From Buchnera aphidicola (Thelaxes californica) (GTDB taxonomy: Bacteria > Pseudomonadota > Gammaproteobacteria > Enterobacterales > Enterobacteriaceae), in assembly GCF_005080825.1 (NCBI RefSeq), contig NZ_CP034852.1, positions 136,203-200,202 of the forward strand: a stretch of 64,000 bases of DNA, given 5' to 3'. Below, piece by piece: positions 1 to 11,798 of the stretch (positions are counted from its first letter, which is position 1; the number at the start of each line of letters is the position of its first letter). Under the pieces are notes generated by a model, which saw nothing but the letters and a program-made list of their open reading frames with translations, was not told the DNA's origin and searched no databases. Both the position numbers and the translations under genes were made by a program.

Positions 1-667
1 CAGAGGGTATTTTTATTGATAATTTTTTATTTTTTTTAATTCTACCTTTACCATAACAAATATTACAAGGATTTTTTATAATAATACCTTTTCCTTGACA
101 ATGATGACAAGATTGCTGCACACTAAAAAAACCTCTTCTAATGTGAATTTGACCACTGCCTTTACAACTTGTACATTTTTTTGGTTTAGTGTTAGTATTT
201 GTGCCACTACCTGTACATGAAGTACATCTTTGAAAAGATGGTATTATTATTTCTTTAATGGTTCCTTTTACAGCTTCTTCTAGAGATAGCTCCATATTAT
301 ACTGTAAATCTGCACCTCTTGAGTGTCTTTGTGTATTACTATTATTTCCAAAAATATCTCCAAAAACATCTCCGAAAATATCTCCGAAATCTGTAGTTGT
401 ACTAAAACTACTAGTAAAGGAATCATTTGTGTTATTACCTTGTTCAAAAGCTGCATGTCCATATTGGTCATATGCAGATCTTTTTTGTTCATCAGTTAAA
501 ATTTCATATGCTTCTTTAATTTCTTTAAATTTTATTTCTGATTGTTTATCACCTTGATTACGGTCAGGATGATATTTCATCGCTAAGCGTTTATATGCTC
601 TTTTTATATCTTTTTCATTTGCTGATTTTGATACACCTAAAGTTTGATAGTAATCTTTTTTTTCCAT
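1..667 (-). CDS. dnaJ: DnaJ co-chaperone (Hsp40), C-terminal part outside window
   Basis: DnaJ delivers unfolded substrates to DnaK and stimulates its ATPase in the cytosol. I read 222 codons uninterrupted from the ATG at 667 to the window edge. The N-terminal J domain holds the HPD tripeptide (about residues 33-35). A Gly/Phe-rich linker with [14 protein letters not shown] follows near residues 77-90. Next come four CxxCxGxG zinc-finger repeats ([32 protein letters not shown]) and the start of the first substrate-binding beta domain. The gene lies 144 bp downstream of dnaK, as in the usual dnaKJ operon, so it is probably read from the sigma-32 promoter upstream of dnaK. Nothing in the visible part looks degraded. 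Confidence 0.97.
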   Translation of the reverse strand, partial: MEKKDYYQTLGVSKSANEKDIKRAYKRLAMKYHPDRNQGDKQSEIKFKEIKEAYEILTDEQKRSAYDQYGHAAFEQGNNTNDSFTSSFSTTTDFGDIFGDVFGDIFGNNSNTQRHSRGADLQYNMELSLEEAVKGTIKEIIIPSFQRCTSCTGSGTNTNTKPKKCTSCKGSGQIHIRRGFFSVQQSCHHCQGKGIIIKNPCNICYGKGRIKKNKKLSIKIPS

Positions 668-702
668 TATATTTTCATCCTACATTGAAGGAAAGTTACA
701 AT

Positions 703-748
703 ACACTTCGGGCGTAGTAGCATATTTATATATTTAACGCCCGTGTGT
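703..748 (-). other. GC-rich hairpin between dnaK and dnaJ
   Basis: Read on the minus strand, ACAC-A-CGGGCGT (748-737) pairs with ACGCCCG-AA-GTGT (715-703). This gives a 7-bp GC-rich stem extended by four pairs across a small internal loop, with an A/T-rich terminal loop. It is one of the few GC-rich spots in the non-coding DNA of this window. It lies between the dnaK stop and the dnaJ start and has no trailing U tract in the dnaJ direction. It may stabilise or partly terminate the dnaK message and so set the DnaK:DnaJ ratio; that role is inference. Confidence 0.7.
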
Positions 749-811
749 TATATTTATTTTTATATAATAATTTTATGCAGGTTCGTTCTTTAAGATTGCT
801 ATGTTATTACT

Positions 812-2725
812 TTATTTTTTTTTTTCATCAACTTCTTCGAATTCAGCATCCACTACTGATTCTTCTTTCGTTTTTGAAGATTCATTTTTTTCTTGTTGTG
901 AATCATTTTTTTTATTTTGATCTTGAGGTATTAATTTAGAGGCGATATCTAATACACATTGAATGTTTTTTTCTATATCTTTTTTATTTTCTCCTTTTAA
1001 GGATTGATCTAATTGATTTAAAGCTTTATTAATTTTTTCTTTATTATCAGTGTTAATTTGATCAGATTTTTCTTTTAATTGTTTTTTTGTATTATGAGAA
1101 ATTTGATCTCCTTGATTTCTTATTTGTACTAATTCTTCAAATTTACGATCAGCAGCAGAATTTTCTTCTGCATCTTGTACCATTTTTTTTATTTCTGTTT
1201 CATTTAATCCAGAAGATGCTTTTATTGTAATTTTTTGTTCTTTTCCAGTATTTTTATCTTTTGCAGAAACATGTAATATTCCGTCTGCATCTATGTCGAA
1301 GGTAACTTCTATTTGAGCCATACCTCTTGGCGCTGCTTGAATACCATCTAAATTAAATTGACCAAGTGATTTGTTATCTTGAGCTCTTTTGCGTTCCCCT
1401 TGTAATACATGTATTGTTACTGCAGATTGATTATCTTCTGCTGTAGAGAATATTTGACTATGTTTGGTAGGAACAGTTGTATTTTTTGTTATTAATGGTG
1501 TCATAACTCCACCCATGGTTTCAATTCCAAGAGATAAAGGAGTAACATCTAACAATAGTACATCTTTTACATCACCAGATAATACTCCACCTTGTACAGC
1601 TGCTCCAACAGCGACTGCTTCATCTGGATTGACGTCTTTTCTTGGTTCTTTTCCAAAGAATTTAGCTACCTTTTTTTGTACCAAAGGCATTCTTGTTTGT
1701 CCACCTACTAAGATTACGTCATCAATATTGGAAATAGTTAATTTGGCATCTTGTAATGCAACTTCTAATGGTTTAATAGAACGTAAAATTAAATCTTCAA
1801 CTAAAGATTCTAATTTTTTTCTTGTCACTTTAATATTTAAATGTTTTGGTCCTGTTGCATCAGCAGTAATATATGGCAAATTTACATCGGTTTGTTGTGC
1901 TGAAGATAGTTCAATTTTTGCTTTTTCTGCTGCTTCTTTTAAACGTTGCATAGCAAGAGGATCATTTCTTAAATCAATGGTTTGTTCGTGTTTAAATTCT
2001 GAAACTAAATAATTGATCAACCTACTATCAAAGTCTTCTCCGCCAAGATGTGTATCACCATTTGTTGATAATACTTCAAATGTTTTTTCTTTATCTACTT
2101 CATCTATTTCAATAATAGAAATATCAAATGTACCACCTCCTAAATCATATACAGCAATTGTTCTGTTTCCTTTTCCTTTATCTAAACCATAAGCTAATGC
2201 TGCTGCAGTTGGTTCATTAATAATTCTTTTAACTTCTAAACCAGCTATTTTTCCTGCGTCTTTTGTTGCTTGTCTTTGTGCATCATTAAAATATGCTGGT
2301 ACTGTAATTACTGCTTCTTTTATTGTTTCTCCTAAATAATCTTCTGCTGTTTTTTTCATTTTCTTTAATACTTCTGCAGAAATTTGAGGAGGAGCTATAT
2401 TTTGTTTTTTAATTTTAATCCAAGCATCTCCATTTTCTGATTTTGTTATCTCGTATGGCATGATTTTAATATCTCTTTGTACTTCTTCATCCTGGAATCT
2501 TCTACCAATGAGACGTTTTATTGCAAATAAAGTATTTTTTGGATTAGTAATTGCTTGTCTTTTAGCGGGTTGACCTACTAATACTTCTCCTTCTTTTGTA
2601 TATGCAATAATAGATGGAGTAGTACGATCACCTTCTGCATTTTCTAATACTTTAGTTTTATTTCCGTCCATGATAGCAACACAAGAATTTGTTGTTCCTA
2701 AATCAATTCCTATTATTTTTCCCAT
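812..2725 (-). CDS. dnaK: Hsp70 chaperone DnaK
   Basis: ATP-dependent chaperone working with DnaJ and GrpE. The chosen start ATG at 2725 gives [15 protein letters not shown] and 637 residues, matching the family length of about 638. It has an AGGAG ribosome-binding site at 2734-2738; an upstream in-frame ATG would add 15 unconserved residues. The nucleotide-binding domain shows the phosphate-1 motif GIDLGTTNS, the signature [13 protein letters not shown] and [11 protein letters not shown]. The substrate-binding domain follows ([14 protein letters not shown]), then the helical lid and the acidic tail ending EEVDEKKK. A sigma-32 promoter lies about 145 bp upstream, and dnaJ follows downstream. 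The gene appears fully intact. Confidence 0.99.
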   Translation of the reverse strand: MGKIIGIDLGTTNSCVAIMDGNKTKVLENAEGDRTTPSIIAYTKEGEVLVGQPAKRQAITNPKNTLFAIKRLIGRRFQDEEVQRDIKIMPYEITKSENGDAWIKIKKQNIAPPQISAEVLKKMKKTAEDYLGETIKEAVITVPAYFNDAQRQATKDAGKIAGLEVKRIINEPTAAALAYGLDKGKGNRTIAVYDLGGGTFDISIIEIDEVDKEKTFEVLSTNGDTHLGGEDFDSRLINYLVSEFKHEQTIDLRNDPLAMQRLKEAAEKAKIELSSAQQTDVNLPYITADATGPKHLNIKVTRKKLESLVEDLILRSIKPLEVALQDAKLTISNIDDVILVGGQTRMPLVQKKVAKFFGKEPRKDVNPDEAVAVGAAVQGGVLSGDVKDVLLLDVTPLSLGIETMGGVMTPLITKNTTVPTKHSQIFSTAEDNQSAVTIHVLQGERKRAQDNKSLGQFNLDGIQAAPRGMAQIEVTFDIDADGILHVSAKDKNTGKEQKITIKASSGLNETEIKKMVQDAEENSAADRKFEELVQIRNQGDQISHNTKKQLKEKSDQINTDNKEKINKALNQLDQSLKGENKKDIEKNIQCVLDIASKLIPQDQNKKNDSQQEKNESSKTKEESVVDAEFEEVDEKKK

Positions 2726-3127
2726 TTTAATAACTCCTGATTTAATTTTGATAAATGGGTGACACAACATTAAATATAAACTTTTTATAGTTTATTTATG
2801 TTTACAATTTTTTTTTAAATTGAAAAGGTATATTTAATGTATTTAAAATATATCTTTTAATACCAATTAGATGGGGGTGAGTCAGGCACTCATCAAGGGT
2901 TAGTATAAAATATATTTATATTTTTTTTAAGATATTTATAAAAAAATATGAGATTGGTTATTTTTTGAAGAAAAATGTTTATATTGTGTTTAAATGACAA
3001 AAATTTTTTAAAGAAATTAAATTTATGTTTACATGATTTATTTCAGTAATATATTTTTTTTTTAGAAATATTAATTGTATAATACATATTATGTATATAT
3101 TTAAAATGAATAAAATGGCGAATAATT
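2726..3127. other. Divergent intergenic region dnaK / nuoA
   Basis: This 402-bp A/T-rich spacer separates the divergent dnaK and nuo operons. The dnaK heat-shock promoter lies at 2868-2899 on the minus strand. On the plus side a TATAAT occurs at 3078-3083, about 45 bp before nuoA, but I see no convincing -35 partner, so I do not call it as a promoter. The nuoA ATG at 3128 lacks a clear purine-rich ribosome-binding site. Confidence 0.6.
2868..2899 (-). promoter_or_regulatory. Sigma-32 (heat-shock) promoter of dnaKJ
   Basis: On the minus strand the sequence runs CCCTTGAT (2899-2892), then a 15-bp spacer, then CCCCAT (2876-2871). This fits the sigma-32 consensus CTTGAA...CCCCAT-T and closely resembles the E. 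coli dnaK P1 promoter as I remember it. The GC-rich boxes stand out in an otherwise A/T-only spacer, which argues for purifying selection. Confidence 0.85.
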
Positions 3128-3508
3128 ATGCATTTAAATTTAAATAGTTATATTTTCAATAATCCACAACAATTGTCATTTTTTTTATATTTTGTTATTT
3201 CAATAGTACTATGTAGTATAATATTACTAATTAGTTATGTATTAGGTGAGAAAAATACTGTTCATAATAAAAATATTCCTTTTGAATCAGGTATTATAGG
3301 AGTTGGTACAACTGATTTAAGATTTTCAATTAAATTTTACTTAATAGCAATTTTGTTTGTTTTATTTGATGTAGAAGCACTTTATTTATATGCTTGGTCT
3401 ATATGTGCTCAAGAATTAGGTTTAGATGGTTTAATAAAAGTTTTTTTTTTTATTTTGACACTTTTAGTGAGTTTAATGTATATAGTTAAAAAAAAAGTAT
3501 TTATATAA
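3128..3508 (+). CDS. nuoA: NADH-quinone oxidoreductase subunit A
   Basis: NuoA is a membrane-arm subunit of respiratory complex I. The 126-residue product has three predicted membrane helices (about residues 16-36, 66-87 and 98-118). It carries the conserved loop FESGIIGVG before helix 2 and FLVFDVEALYLY-like residues in helix 2 (here LFDVEALYLYAW), near the quinone chamber. E. coli NuoA has 147 residues; the shorter form lacks part of the N- and C-terminal tails. It is the first gene of the complete nuo operon, with nuoB starting 39 bp downstream. Confidence 0.96.
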   Translation: MHLNLNSYIFNNPQQLSFFLYFVISIVLCSIILLISYVLGEKNTVHNKNIPFESGIIGVGTTDLRFSIKFYLIAILFVLFDVEALYLYAWSICAQELGLDGLIKVFFFILTLLVSLMYIVKKKVFI

Positions 3509-3547
3509 TTGTTTCAAAAATTTTTTCTTATTAATAAAGGAAATTTT

Positions 3548-4210
3548 ATGGTTAATTATATATTAACTAATGTAAATGAGCATACTTCAAATAATTTATC
3601 AAAAAAAAATCAAAAAATATTTTCAATAGAAGAAGAAAATATTAAAAAATGTGTATTTATGGGAAAATTATCGTCTTTTTTGAAAAATATGGTGAAATGG
3701 GGAAGAAAAAATTCTTTATGGCCATATAATTTTGGTTTATCTTGTTGTTATGTAGAAATGGTTACAGCATTTACTTCTGTTCATGATGTCGCAAGATTTG
3801 GTTCTGAGGTTTTGCGATCGTCTCCTAGACAAGCAGATTTTATGGTAATAGCAGGAACACCATTTATAAAAATGGCTCCTGTAATAAAACGTTTATATGA
3901 TCAAATGTTATCTCCAAAATGGGTAATATCTATGGGAGCTTGTGCTAATTCTGGAGGAATGTATGATATTTATTCCGTAGTACAAGGTGTAGATAAATTT
4001 TTGCCAGTAGATGTATATATTCCTGGTTGTCCTCCAAGACCTGAAGCATATATACAAGCATTAATGCTATTACAAAAATCTATAAATGCAGAAAATAGAC
4101 CATTATCTTGGGTAATTGGAGATCAAAAAATTTATAAATCTAATATTACACCAGAAAAAGTTAAAAAATATAATAAAAGAAAAATATGTAAAGATTATGA
4201 GAATGATTAG
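3548..4210 (+). CDS. nuoB: NADH-quinone oxidoreductase subunit B (N2 cluster)
   Basis: NuoB carries the terminal [4Fe-4S] cluster N2 that reduces quinone. The start ATG at 3548 is preceded by an AAAGGAAA ribosome-binding site and gives 220 residues, the same as E. coli. An open frame begins earlier, at a TTG right after the nuoA stop, but has no homology there. The N2 ligands are visible: tandem Cys in LSCCYVEM, a Cys in GACANSGG and a Cys in PGCPPRPE. The C-terminal 25 residues are lysine-rich. It is the second gene of the nuo operon. Confidence 0.98.
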   Translation: MVNYILTNVNEHTSNNLSKKNQKIFSIEEENIKKCVFMGKLSSFLKNMVKWGRKNSLWPYNFGLSCCYVEMVTAFTSVHDVARFGSEVLRSSPRQADFMVIAGTPFIKMAPVIKRLYDQMLSPKWVISMGACANSGGMYDIYSVVQGVDKFLPVDVYIPGCPPRPEAYIQALMLLQKSINAENRPLSWVIGDQKIYKSNITPEKVKKYNKRKICKDYEND

Positions 4211-4314
4211 AAAAATTGTTGATAAAAATAATTTTTTTTTATAAAAAAAAGTATATAAATATCGTTAAATTGTGTAATCAATTACATATTGATTAAAAAT
4301 ATTGCGAGCAGTTA

Positions 4315-6114
4315 ATGAAAAAAAATATTAACAATAATATAAACACTATTAAATTAAAACAAATAATTCATGAAAACCCTCTAATTTTAGAACAATTATT
4401 TAACGAGTTTGATAAACAAGAATTTTTTGTTCAATCTTCTTTAATAGATTATCCTATTATTTGGATTAATAAATGTAAATTATTAAACATCATTCGTTTT
4501 TTAAAAAAAGTACAGCAACCATATAATATGCTTTATGATTTACATGGAATAGATGAAAGAACTCGAAAAGTTAAAAAAAATATGATCCAATGTGATTTTT
4601 CTGTTTTTTATCATTTTTTATCGATTGAAAGAAATCATGATATTATTTTGAAAGTTCCTTTATTCACAAAAGATTTGAAAATTAAATCTATTTCTAACAT
4701 ATTTTGTAATGCTAATTGGTATGAACGTGAAACATGGGAAATGTTCGGAATAATTTTTTTAGGTCATAATCATTTAAGTAGAATTATTATGCCTGATTAT
4801 TGGGAAGGGCATCCTTTAAGAAAAGATTATCCAGCTCGAGCAACAGAATTTCAGAATTTTTATTTAAATGAACACAAAGAAAAACAGTCTATGAACAGTT
4901 TAAAATTTCAACCTGAAAAGTGGGGAATGCAAAAATCAGATAAAGATAGTGATTATATGTTTTTGAATTTAGGACCAAATCATCCTTCTTCTCATGGAGC
5001 TTTTAGAATTATTTTACAATTAAAAGGTGAAAAAATAATTGATTGTGTTCCTGATATAGGTTACCACCATCGTGGTGTGGAAAAAATGGCTGAAAGACAA
5101 ACGTGGCATAGTTTTATTCCTTACACTGATCGAGTAGAATATTTAGGTGGTTGTATGAATGAAATGCCTTATATTTTATCTTTAGAAAAGATTGCAGGAA
5201 TTGTTGTTTCTGATCGCGTGAAATTTATTCGAGTTATGTTGTCTGAATTATTTCGTATTAATAGTCATTTATTGTATTTATCTACTTTTATTCAAGATGT
5301 AGGAGGAATGACTCCTGTTTTTTTAGCTTTTACTGATCGTCAAAAAATATATGATTTAATTGAATTTATTACCGGAGCTAGAATGCATCCAGCTTGGTTT
5401 AGAATTGGAGGAGTAGCAAAAGATTTACCAAAAAAATGGGAGTGTTATTTAAAAGAAATAATATCATGGATTCCTAAAAGATTAAATTATTATATTCGTA
5501 CATCACTTAAAAATGACATCTTAATATCAAGATCTAAAAATGTTGCATGTTATAATTTACAAGAAGCATTAAATTGGGGTATAACAGGTGCTAGTTTAAG
5601 AGCTACTGGGATAAATTTTGATTTAAGAAAACAGAGACCTTATTCTGGTTATGAATATTTTGATTTTGAAGTTCCAGTGGGAAATGGTATTAGTGATTGT
5701 TATACTAGAGTTATGTTACGTGTTGAAGAAATTTTTGAAAGTATTAAAATATTACAACAGTGTTTAAAAAATATGCCTGAAGGACCAATTAAAACAGATC
5801 ATCCTTTAACCACCCCTCCTATAAAAGATAAAGTTTTTAGTCATATAGAAACTTTAATTACTCATTTTTTACAGGTTTCTTGGGGAACTATCATGCCAAT
5901 CGGTGAATCACTACAAATGGTTGAAGCTACTAAAGGTATTAATAGTTACTATGTGATTAGTGATGGAGGAAATATGAGTTATAGAACACGTATTCGTACT
6001 CCTAGCTTTGCTCATTTACAACAAATTCCTTCAGTGATTAATGGAAGCACATTAACTGATTTAATTACTTATCTAGGAAGTATCGATTTTGTCATGTCTG
6101 ATGTAGATCGATAA
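4315..6114 (+). CDS. nuoC: NADH-quinone oxidoreductase fused subunit CD
   Basis: NuoCD combines the 30-kDa (C) and 49-kDa (D) subunits in one chain, as in Enterobacterales, and forms part of the quinone-binding site. At 599 residues it matches the E. coli length of about 600. The C part (about 30-180) contains [13 protein letters not shown] and HPLRKDYP. The D part (about 205-599) contains [12 protein letters not shown], with the conserved His pair near the quinone, [12 protein letters not shown] and the C-terminal [12 protein letters not shown]. It is preceded by a 104-bp spacer and followed by nuoE after 62 bp. No sign of decay. Confidence 0.98.
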   Translation: MKKNINNNINTIKLKQIIHENPLILEQLFNEFDKQEFFVQSSLIDYPIIWINKCKLLNIIRFLKKVQQPYNMLYDLHGIDERTRKVKKNMIQCDFSVFYHFLSIERNHDIILKVPLFTKDLKIKSISNIFCNANWYERETWEMFGIIFLGHNHLSRIIMPDYWEGHPLRKDYPARATEFQNFYLNEHKEKQSMNSLKFQPEKWGMQKSDKDSDYMFLNLGPNHPSSHGAFRIILQLKGEKIIDCVPDIGYHHRGVEKMAERQTWHSFIPYTDRVEYLGGCMNEMPYILSLEKIAGIVVSDRVKFIRVMLSELFRINSHLLYLSTFIQDVGGMTPVFLAFTDRQKIYDLIEFITGARMHPAWFRIGGVAKDLPKKWECYLKEIISWIPKRLNYYIRTSLKNDILISRSKNVACYNLQEALNWGITGASLRATGINFDLRKQRPYSGYEYFDFEVPVGNGISDCYTRVMLRVEEIFESIKILQQCLKNMPEGPIKTDHPLTTPPIKDKVFSHIETLITHFLQVSWGTIMPIGESLQMVEATKGINSYYVISDGGNMSYRTRIRTPSFAHLQQIPSVINGSTLTDLITYLGSIDFVMSDVDR

Positions 6115-6176
6115 CATTTAATTAGAGTAATAAAATCGTATTATATTATTTTTTATTATTATATGAAGATAAATAT

Positions 6177-6650
6177 ATGGAATGTAAATTATTGCATAAT
6201 GAAATTATTAAAATTCAAACTGTAAAAAAAAATTATGAAAATTCTAAAGCTGCAGTGATAGATTCTTTAAAAATTTTACAAAAACGTTTAGGTTGGGTTC
6301 CTGATTGGGGAATTTATGAAATATCGAAATTATTAAACATGTCTCCAGAAGATGTTGAAAGTATTGCAACTTTTTATAGTCAAATTTTTAGAAAACCAGT
6401 AGCAAGAAATTTAATTCGATTATGTGATAGCGTTGTATGTTATTTAAATGGTTATGAAATTTTGGAAAAAAAAATTAATACTTTACTTAATATTAATATA
6501 AATTGTATGACTGAAGATAAAAAATTTACTGTTTTACCTGTGTGTTGTTTAGGTAGTTGTGATAAGGCTCCTGTTATTATGGTAAATTCTGATATTTATT
6601 ACAAAGTAGATAAATTTTCTATTATTAATATCTTGGATACATATAAATGA
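6177..6650 (+). CDS. nuoE: NADH-quinone oxidoreductase subunit E (N1a cluster)
   Basis: NuoE is the thioredoxin-fold subunit of the NADH dehydrogenase module and binds the [2Fe-2S] cluster N1a. The product has 157 residues (E. coli about 166). The four cluster ligands are seen as Cys-x4-Cys in CDSVVC and Cys-x3-Cys in CLGSC. The N-terminal helical domain has [17 protein letters not shown] followed by [11 protein letters not shown]. The stop overlaps the nuoF start by 4 bp (ATGA), indicating coupled translation. Confidence 0.97.
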   Translation: MECKLLHNEIIKIQTVKKNYENSKAAVIDSLKILQKRLGWVPDWGIYEISKLLNMSPEDVESIATFYSQIFRKPVARNLIRLCDSVVCYLNGYEILEKKINTLLNININCMTEDKKFTVLPVCCLGSCDKAPVIMVNSDIYYKVDKFSIINILDTYK

Positions 6651-7954
6651 AAAAAATTTTACGAGATGTAGAAACACATCCTTTAACGTGGAGGTTAAAA
6701 GAAGGCCATAACATCATATGGATGGAAGAATATAAAAATCAACAGGGTTATATTGCTTTAGAAAAAATATTGTTAAATGAAACTTCTCCTGCAGAAATTG
6801 TTGATTTAGTTAAGGAATCTGGTTTAAAAGGAAGAGGAGGGGCTGGTTTTTTGACTGGTATAAAATGGAGCTTAATTCCTGCAGTAAATAAAAATACTCA
6901 AAATAATGATCATTATCATCCATCTCATCGATATTTATTATGTAATGCAGATGAAATGGAACCAGGAACATATAAAGATAAGTTTTTAATGGAGCAGTTA
7001 CCTCATCTTTTAATAGAAGGAATGATTATTAGTGCATTTGCAATACAAGCAACTCGAGGATATATTTTTTTAAGAGGAGAATATTTAAAATCAGAATATA
7101 TTTTAAATAAAGCAATAAAAGAAGCACAAAATATAGGGTATTTAGGAAACAATATTTTAGGTAGTAGTTTTAGTTTTGATATTTTTATACATAGTGGTGC
7201 TGGGAGATATATTTGTGGAGAAGAAACAGCATTAATTAATTCTTTAGAAGGAAATCGAGCTAACCCAAGAGTTAAACCACCTTTTCCTGCTCATATTGGG
7301 TTATGGGGTAAACCTACTTGTGTTAATAATGTTGAAACGTTATCGAACATTCCAGCAATTATACTTTATGGTTCTCATTGGTATCAAAATTTATCTCCAG
7401 ATGGTAGTAGTTCTGGTACTAAGTTAATGGGATTTTCAGGAAATGTTGTTAATCCAGGATTATGGGAAGTCCCTTTTGGAATTACTGCAAGGGAATTATT
7501 AGAAGATTATGCAGGAGGAATAAAAAATAATTTTCATTTAAAAGCTTGGCAACCAGGTGGTGCAAGTACTGATTTTTTATTACAAGAACATTTAGATGTT
7601 TCAATGGATTTTGAACCTATAATGAAAGTAGGTAGTAGATTGGGAACAGCGTTGTGTATGGCTGTCGATAATAGTTTTAATATGGTATTTGTTTTATATA
7701 ATTTAGAAAAATTTTTTGCAAGAGAATCTTGTGGTTTATGTACTCCTTGTAGAGATGGTTTACCTTGGATTGTTAATATTTTAAAAAAATTTATTTCTGG
7801 AAAAGGAAAACAAAAAGATATTCTATTATTAGAAGAATTATGTATATTACTAGGTCCAGGAAAAACTGTATGTGCACATGCTCCAGGAGCGATAGAACCA
7901 TTACAAAGTGTTATTAAATATTTTCGTTCTGATTTTCAATCATTAATAAAATAA
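6647..7954 (+). CDS. nuoF: NADH-quinone oxidoreductase subunit F (NADH, FMN, N3)
   Basis: NuoF binds NADH, FMN and the [4Fe-4S] cluster N3, and is the electron entry point of complex I. The product has 435 residues (E. coli about 445). It shows the NADH/FMN glycine-rich motif [16 protein letters not shown] (about residues 61-76), the acidic site [13 protein letters not shown], a second glycine-rich segment [14 protein letters not shown] and the N3 motif [12 protein letters not shown] (about 359-370). The fourth ligand is the Cys in [11 protein letters not shown]. The start overlaps nuoE by 4 bp. Confidence 0.98.
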   Translation: MKKILRDVETHPLTWRLKEGHNIIWMEEYKNQQGYIALEKILLNETSPAEIVDLVKESGLKGRGGAGFLTGIKWSLIPAVNKNTQNNDHYHPSHRYLLCNADEMEPGTYKDKFLMEQLPHLLIEGMIISAFAIQATRGYIFLRGEYLKSEYILNKAIKEAQNIGYLGNNILGSSFSFDIFIHSGAGRYICGEETALINSLEGNRANPRVKPPFPAHIGLWGKPTCVNNVETLSNIPAIILYGSHWYQNLSPDGSSSGTKLMGFSGNVVNPGLWEVPFGITARELLEDYAGGIKNNFHLKAWQPGGASTDFLLQEHLDVSMDFEPIMKVGSRLGTALCMAVDNSFNMVFVLYNLEKFFARESCGLCTPCRDGLPWIVNILKKFISGKGKQKDILLLEELCILLGPGKTVCAHAPGAIEPLQSVIKYFRSDFQSLIK

Positions 7955-8057
7955 TGAAAATTATTAAGATATAATATAAAAATAATAATAATTATAAAAG
8001 ATAAATTTTAAATAATTTTTTTAGTATAACTGGTTACTCTTTTTTGGAATTATATAT

Positions 8058-10814
8058 ATGGTTACAATTTATATAGATAATAAATCATATAATGCTCATG
8101 AATCAAATAATTTATTGCAAACTTGTTTACAACAAGGTTTAGATATTCCTTATTTTTGTTGGCATCCTGTATTAGGAAGTGTGGGTTCGTGTCGTCAATG
8201 CGCTGTTAAAAAATACGCAAATGATCATGATGAAAAAGGTTTTATAGTGATGTCTTGTATGACTGCGATTACAAAGGATTTAAGAATTTCGATTAAAGAT
8301 CCTGAAGCAGTACAAATGAGAAGACAAATATTAGAATTATTAATGACTAATCATCCTCATGATTGTCCTGTTTGCCCAGAAGGTGGCAATTGTCATTTAC
8401 AAGATATGACAGTGATGACACAACATCATAAACGTAGATATCATTTTGAAAAAAAAATATATAATAATCAATATTTAGGTCCATTCATACAACATGAAAT
8501 GAATCGTTGTATATCTTGTTATCGATGTGTACGATTTTATAAAGATTATGCTGGAGGAAAAGATTTTAATGTTTTTGGGACTGCTAATAATCTGTATTTT
8601 GGGCGTTTTACTGATGGTATTTTAGAAAGTGAACATTCTGGTAATTTAATAGAAATATGTCCTACTGGAGTATTTACAGATAAAACACAGAGTGAACATT
8701 ATAATAGAAAATGGGATATGCAATATGCTCCCAGTATTTGTCAACATTGTAGCATTGGGTGTAATATCTCGGTTGGAGAACGTTATGGAATGATACGAAA
8801 AGTAGAAAATAGATTTAATACATATATTAATAGTTATTTTATTTGTGACATAGGTCGTTTTTTTTACAGAGACAGTAATAATATTCATAGAACTTCTGTA
8901 TTTCAATATCGTAATCAAAAAAAACTTTTATCTATAGATTATGAAACTTCTTTATTACAAGCAGTAAACCTTTTTCAAAATTCTGAAAAAATTATTGGTA
9001 TTGGATCTTCTAGATCGAGTATAGAAAATAACTTTGCATTATTAAAATTAGTTGGGGAAAAAAATTTTTCTAGCGGTATGTTAAAATTAGATAATGAAAT
9101 TATCTCTTATATTACATCTATTATTCAAAATAAAAAGATACATATTCCAACTTTATCAGAAGTAGAGAAATACGATTTTATTATAATAATTGGAGAAGAT
9201 ATATTAAAAACTGCTCCTCGTTTATCTTTATCTGTAAGACAAGCTATTAAAAATAATAATATTAATGTAGTTAATGATATTGTTGATAAAAAAATTTTTT
9301 CTTGGCAGTCTGATGCGATTAAAAATGTACGTCAAAATAAACAAGCTGCATTTTTTATTATTCATTATCTAAATACTGATTTAGATGAATTATGCAGTAT
9401 GAGTTATGATAAAACTATGATTAATCCACTTTTTCTTAGTACATTAATTAATAAAAAATTGAATAATGAAGATATTACAATAGATTTAGAAACAATAGAT
9501 TCATCATTGTTAAAATATATTACTACTGTAGTTAATGCTTTAAAAAAATCAAAAAATCCTTTGATTATTTCTGGATCACATTGTAGAGATAAACAATTAA
9601 TTCAAATAACAGTAAATATATTTAATTCAATTCAACAGTTTAATAATAATGTTGGATTGATTTTATTAACTCCTGATGTGAATAGTATAGGGTTAGGAAT
9701 GATGAATGGAATGGATTTAAACAGTGTTATTAGTATTGTTGAAAAAAACAAAAAGAACACTTTAGTTTGTCTAGAACATGATATATATACTATATTTCCG
9801 AAATTTTTTTTAAAAAAAATTTTAAAAAATTCTAAAACTTCTTTAATTGTTTTAGATCATAAAAATACTAGAACTATGCAAAAAGCACATTTAAAAATTC
9901 CAGTTACTAATCATTTCGAATCTTCGGGAACTGTCATAAATTATGAAGGTCGTATACAACGATTTTTCCAGGTTTATAATGCTGCTTTATATAAAGATAA
10001 TATTTATCGAGTAAATAGTTGGAGATGGTTACATGCTCTTCAAAGTAAAATTGAAAAAAAAAATATTCATTGGTTAAAATTAGATGATGTTATTAAAAGT
10101 TGTAGTAAACAATTATCTTTTTTTGAAAACATTATTAATGTCACACCAAACTCTTCTTTTCGCATTTTTGGTCAGAAAATACCTCGTTCACCGCAACGTT
10201 TTAGTGGTCGAACTGCTATAGATGTTCATCGAAATATTCATGAAAATACACAACCACAAGATTTAGATTCTATGTTTTCTTTTTCAATGGAAGGTAGTCA
10301 AATTTATGAACAATATTCTTCTGAAATTCCATTTCATTGGTCTCCTGGTTGGAATTCTGTTCAGTCTAGTATTAAATCTAATTTAAATATGTTAGATAAT
10401 GATTACAATAATTCAAAAAAAAATGTGTTTATTAATGTTAATACAAAAATAAAAAAACCATATCATCATCATAATTTTCATCATAAAAATATTGTATTAA
10501 AATATAATTGTTTAAAAATTATTCCGTATTATTGTTTATTTGAACAACATAATGACAATATTATGGATAATATTAAAAATAAAAAAAATCATGGAATTAT
10601 TAATATATTAAAAGCAAAAGAATTAAATATTCCAGAATCTTCTATTATAATACTTAAATATGGATCTGATGTTTTTAAAATTAATGTAAAATTTTCTAAT
10701 AACATTAATTCTGAATATGTTGCTATTTCTTTAGGTACTTATGATCTTCCATTTTTTTTATCTGGAAAGTTGATACAGTTATTAAAGGGGGATGAGTGGA
10801 AAATTGTGATGTAA
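8058..10814 (+). CDS. nuoG: NADH-quinone oxidoreductase subunit G
   Basis: NuoG is the large iron-sulfur subunit of the peripheral arm. At 918 residues it is slightly longer than in E. coli (about 908). The N-terminal ferredoxin-like domain has the [2Fe-2S] ligands in [15 protein letters not shown] and a further Cys in VMSCMTAI. Next come [15 protein letters not shown] and [10 protein letters not shown] with EICPTGVF. The extra N7 cluster motif of enterobacterial NuoG, CQHCSIGC followed by a distant Cys in YFICDIGRF, is also present. The molybdopterin-oxidoreductase-like C-terminal half is divergent and rich in Asn/Lys, but it remains open. The end overlaps nuoH by 19 bp. Confidence 0.97.
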   Translation: MVTIYIDNKSYNAHESNNLLQTCLQQGLDIPYFCWHPVLGSVGSCRQCAVKKYANDHDEKGFIVMSCMTAITKDLRISIKDPEAVQMRRQILELLMTNHPHDCPVCPEGGNCHLQDMTVMTQHHKRRYHFEKKIYNNQYLGPFIQHEMNRCISCYRCVRFYKDYAGGKDFNVFGTANNLYFGRFTDGILESEHSGNLIEICPTGVFTDKTQSEHYNRKWDMQYAPSICQHCSIGCNISVGERYGMIRKVENRFNTYINSYFICDIGRFFYRDSNNIHRTSVFQYRNQKKLLSIDYETSLLQAVNLFQNSEKIIGIGSSRSSIENNFALLKLVGEKNFSSGMLKLDNEIISYITSIIQNKKIHIPTLSEVEKYDFIIIIGEDILKTAPRLSLSVRQAIKNNNINVVNDIVDKKIFSWQSDAIKNVRQNKQAAFFIIHYLNTDLDELCSMSYDKTMINPLFLSTLINKKLNNEDITIDLETIDSSLLKYITTVVNALKKSKNPLIISGSHCRDKQLIQITVNIFNSIQQFNNNVGLILLTPDVNSIGLGMMNGMDLNSVISIVEKNKKNTLVCLEHDIYTIFPKFFLKKILKNSKTSLIVLDHKNTRTMQKAHLKIPVTNHFESSGTVINYEGRIQRFFQVYNAALYKDNIYRVNSWRWLHALQSKIEKKNIHWLKLDDVIKSCSKQLSFFENIINVTPNSSFRIFGQKIPRSPQRFSGRTAIDVHRNIHENTQPQDLDSMFSFSMEGSQIYEQYSSEIPFHWSPGWNSVQSSIKSNLNMLDNDYNNSKKNVFINVNTKIKKPYHHHNFHHKNIVLKYNCLKIIPYYCLFEQHNDNIMDNIKNKKNHGIINILKAKELNIPESSIIILKYGSDVFKINVKFSNNINSEYVAISLGTYDLPFFLSGKLIQLLKGDEWKIVM

Positions 10815-11776
10815 ACAATATGTCGATTACAATATTTTTTTATTGTTTTTTAAAAGTATTATTATTATTTTTTTTATTAGTTTTTTGTGCAGCATATATG
10901 AGTTTGGTAGAACGTAAAATATTAGGTTTTTTACAAAATCGATGCGGACCAAATCGAGTGGGTTGGTTTGGATGTTTTCAAGTTTTTGCAGATATGATAA
11001 AAATTTTCTTTAAAGAAGATTGGATTCCTCCTTTTAGCCGAACATTTATTTTTGTTGTTTCTCCTATAATTGCATTTTTATCTTTATTATTAGTGTTTGC
11101 TATTATACCTATTACAAATAATTTAGTATTAATCAATTTAGATATAGGTGTATTATTTTTTTTAATGATGGCAAGTTTATCAGTATATTCAATTTTATTA
11201 GCTGGATGGTCAAGTAACAATAAATATTCTTTGTTGGGATCAATACGTTCTGTTGCTCAAACTTTAAGTTATGAAGTTTTTTTAGGAATTTCATTAATGG
11301 GAGTAGTAGTTAAAGCTGATTCTTTTAATTTATTAGATATAATAATAAGTCAAAAAGATATGTGGAATGTATTTCCTCAATTTTTAGGTTTTTTAACTTT
11401 TTTTATTGCATCTATTGCATTGTGTCATCGACATCCTTTTGATCAACCAGAAGCTGAACAAGAATTAGCTGATGGATATCATATTGAATATTCTGGAATG
11501 AAATTTGGATTATTTTTTATTGGTGAATATGTTTCTATGATTGTAGTATCAGCGTTAATAACATGTTTATTTTTTGGTGGTTTTCAAGGTCCATTTTTTT
11601 CGGGAATAATGTTGTTTTTTTTAAAAGAATTGTTTTTTTTATTTTTATTTATTTTAATTCGTGCATCTTTACAACGTCCACGATATGAACAAGTTTTGTA
11701 TTTTGGTTGGATTTTTTGTTTACCAGCTTCTTTAATAAATTTGTTAATTACTGGTTTTATAATTCTTTTTAAATAA
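10796..11776 (+). CDS. nuoH: NADH-quinone oxidoreductase subunit H
   Basis: NuoH is the membrane subunit that joins the quinone cavity to the proton-pumping arm. The GTG at 10796 is favoured because an AAAGGGGGATG ribosome-binding site lies just upstream and the 326-residue product matches the family (about 325). The alternative ATG at 10820 would remove eight residues. Eight or so membrane helices are evident. Conserved loops include [31 protein letters not shown] and [20 protein letters not shown]. It overlaps the end of nuoG. Confidence 0.97.
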   Translation: MENCDVNNMSITIFFYCFLKVLLLFFLLVFCAAYMSLVERKILGFLQNRCGPNRVGWFGCFQVFADMIKIFFKEDWIPPFSRTFIFVVSPIIAFLSLLLVFAIIPITNNLVLINLDIGVLFFLMMASLSVYSILLAGWSSNNKYSLLGSIRSVAQTLSYEVFLGISLMGVVVKADSFNLLDIIISQKDMWNVFPQFLGFLTFFIASIALCHRHPFDQPEAEQELADGYHIEYSGMKFGLFFIGEYVSMIVVSALITCLFFGGFQGPFFSGIMLFFLKELFFLFLFILIRASLQRPRYEQVLYFGWIFCLPASLINLLITGFIILFK

Positions 11777-11798
11777 ATACTAAATAGGAATATTGTAA

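Noticed and set aside
1464-2012. Open frame of 182 codons on the plus strand inside dnaK
   Set aside because: It is exactly antisense to conserved DnaK sequence, has no ribosome-binding site and arises from the codon pattern of a strong gene.
3078-3083. TATAAT upstream of nuoA as a promoter
   Set aside because: No -35 partner could be recognised; TATAAT-like strings are frequent in this composition.
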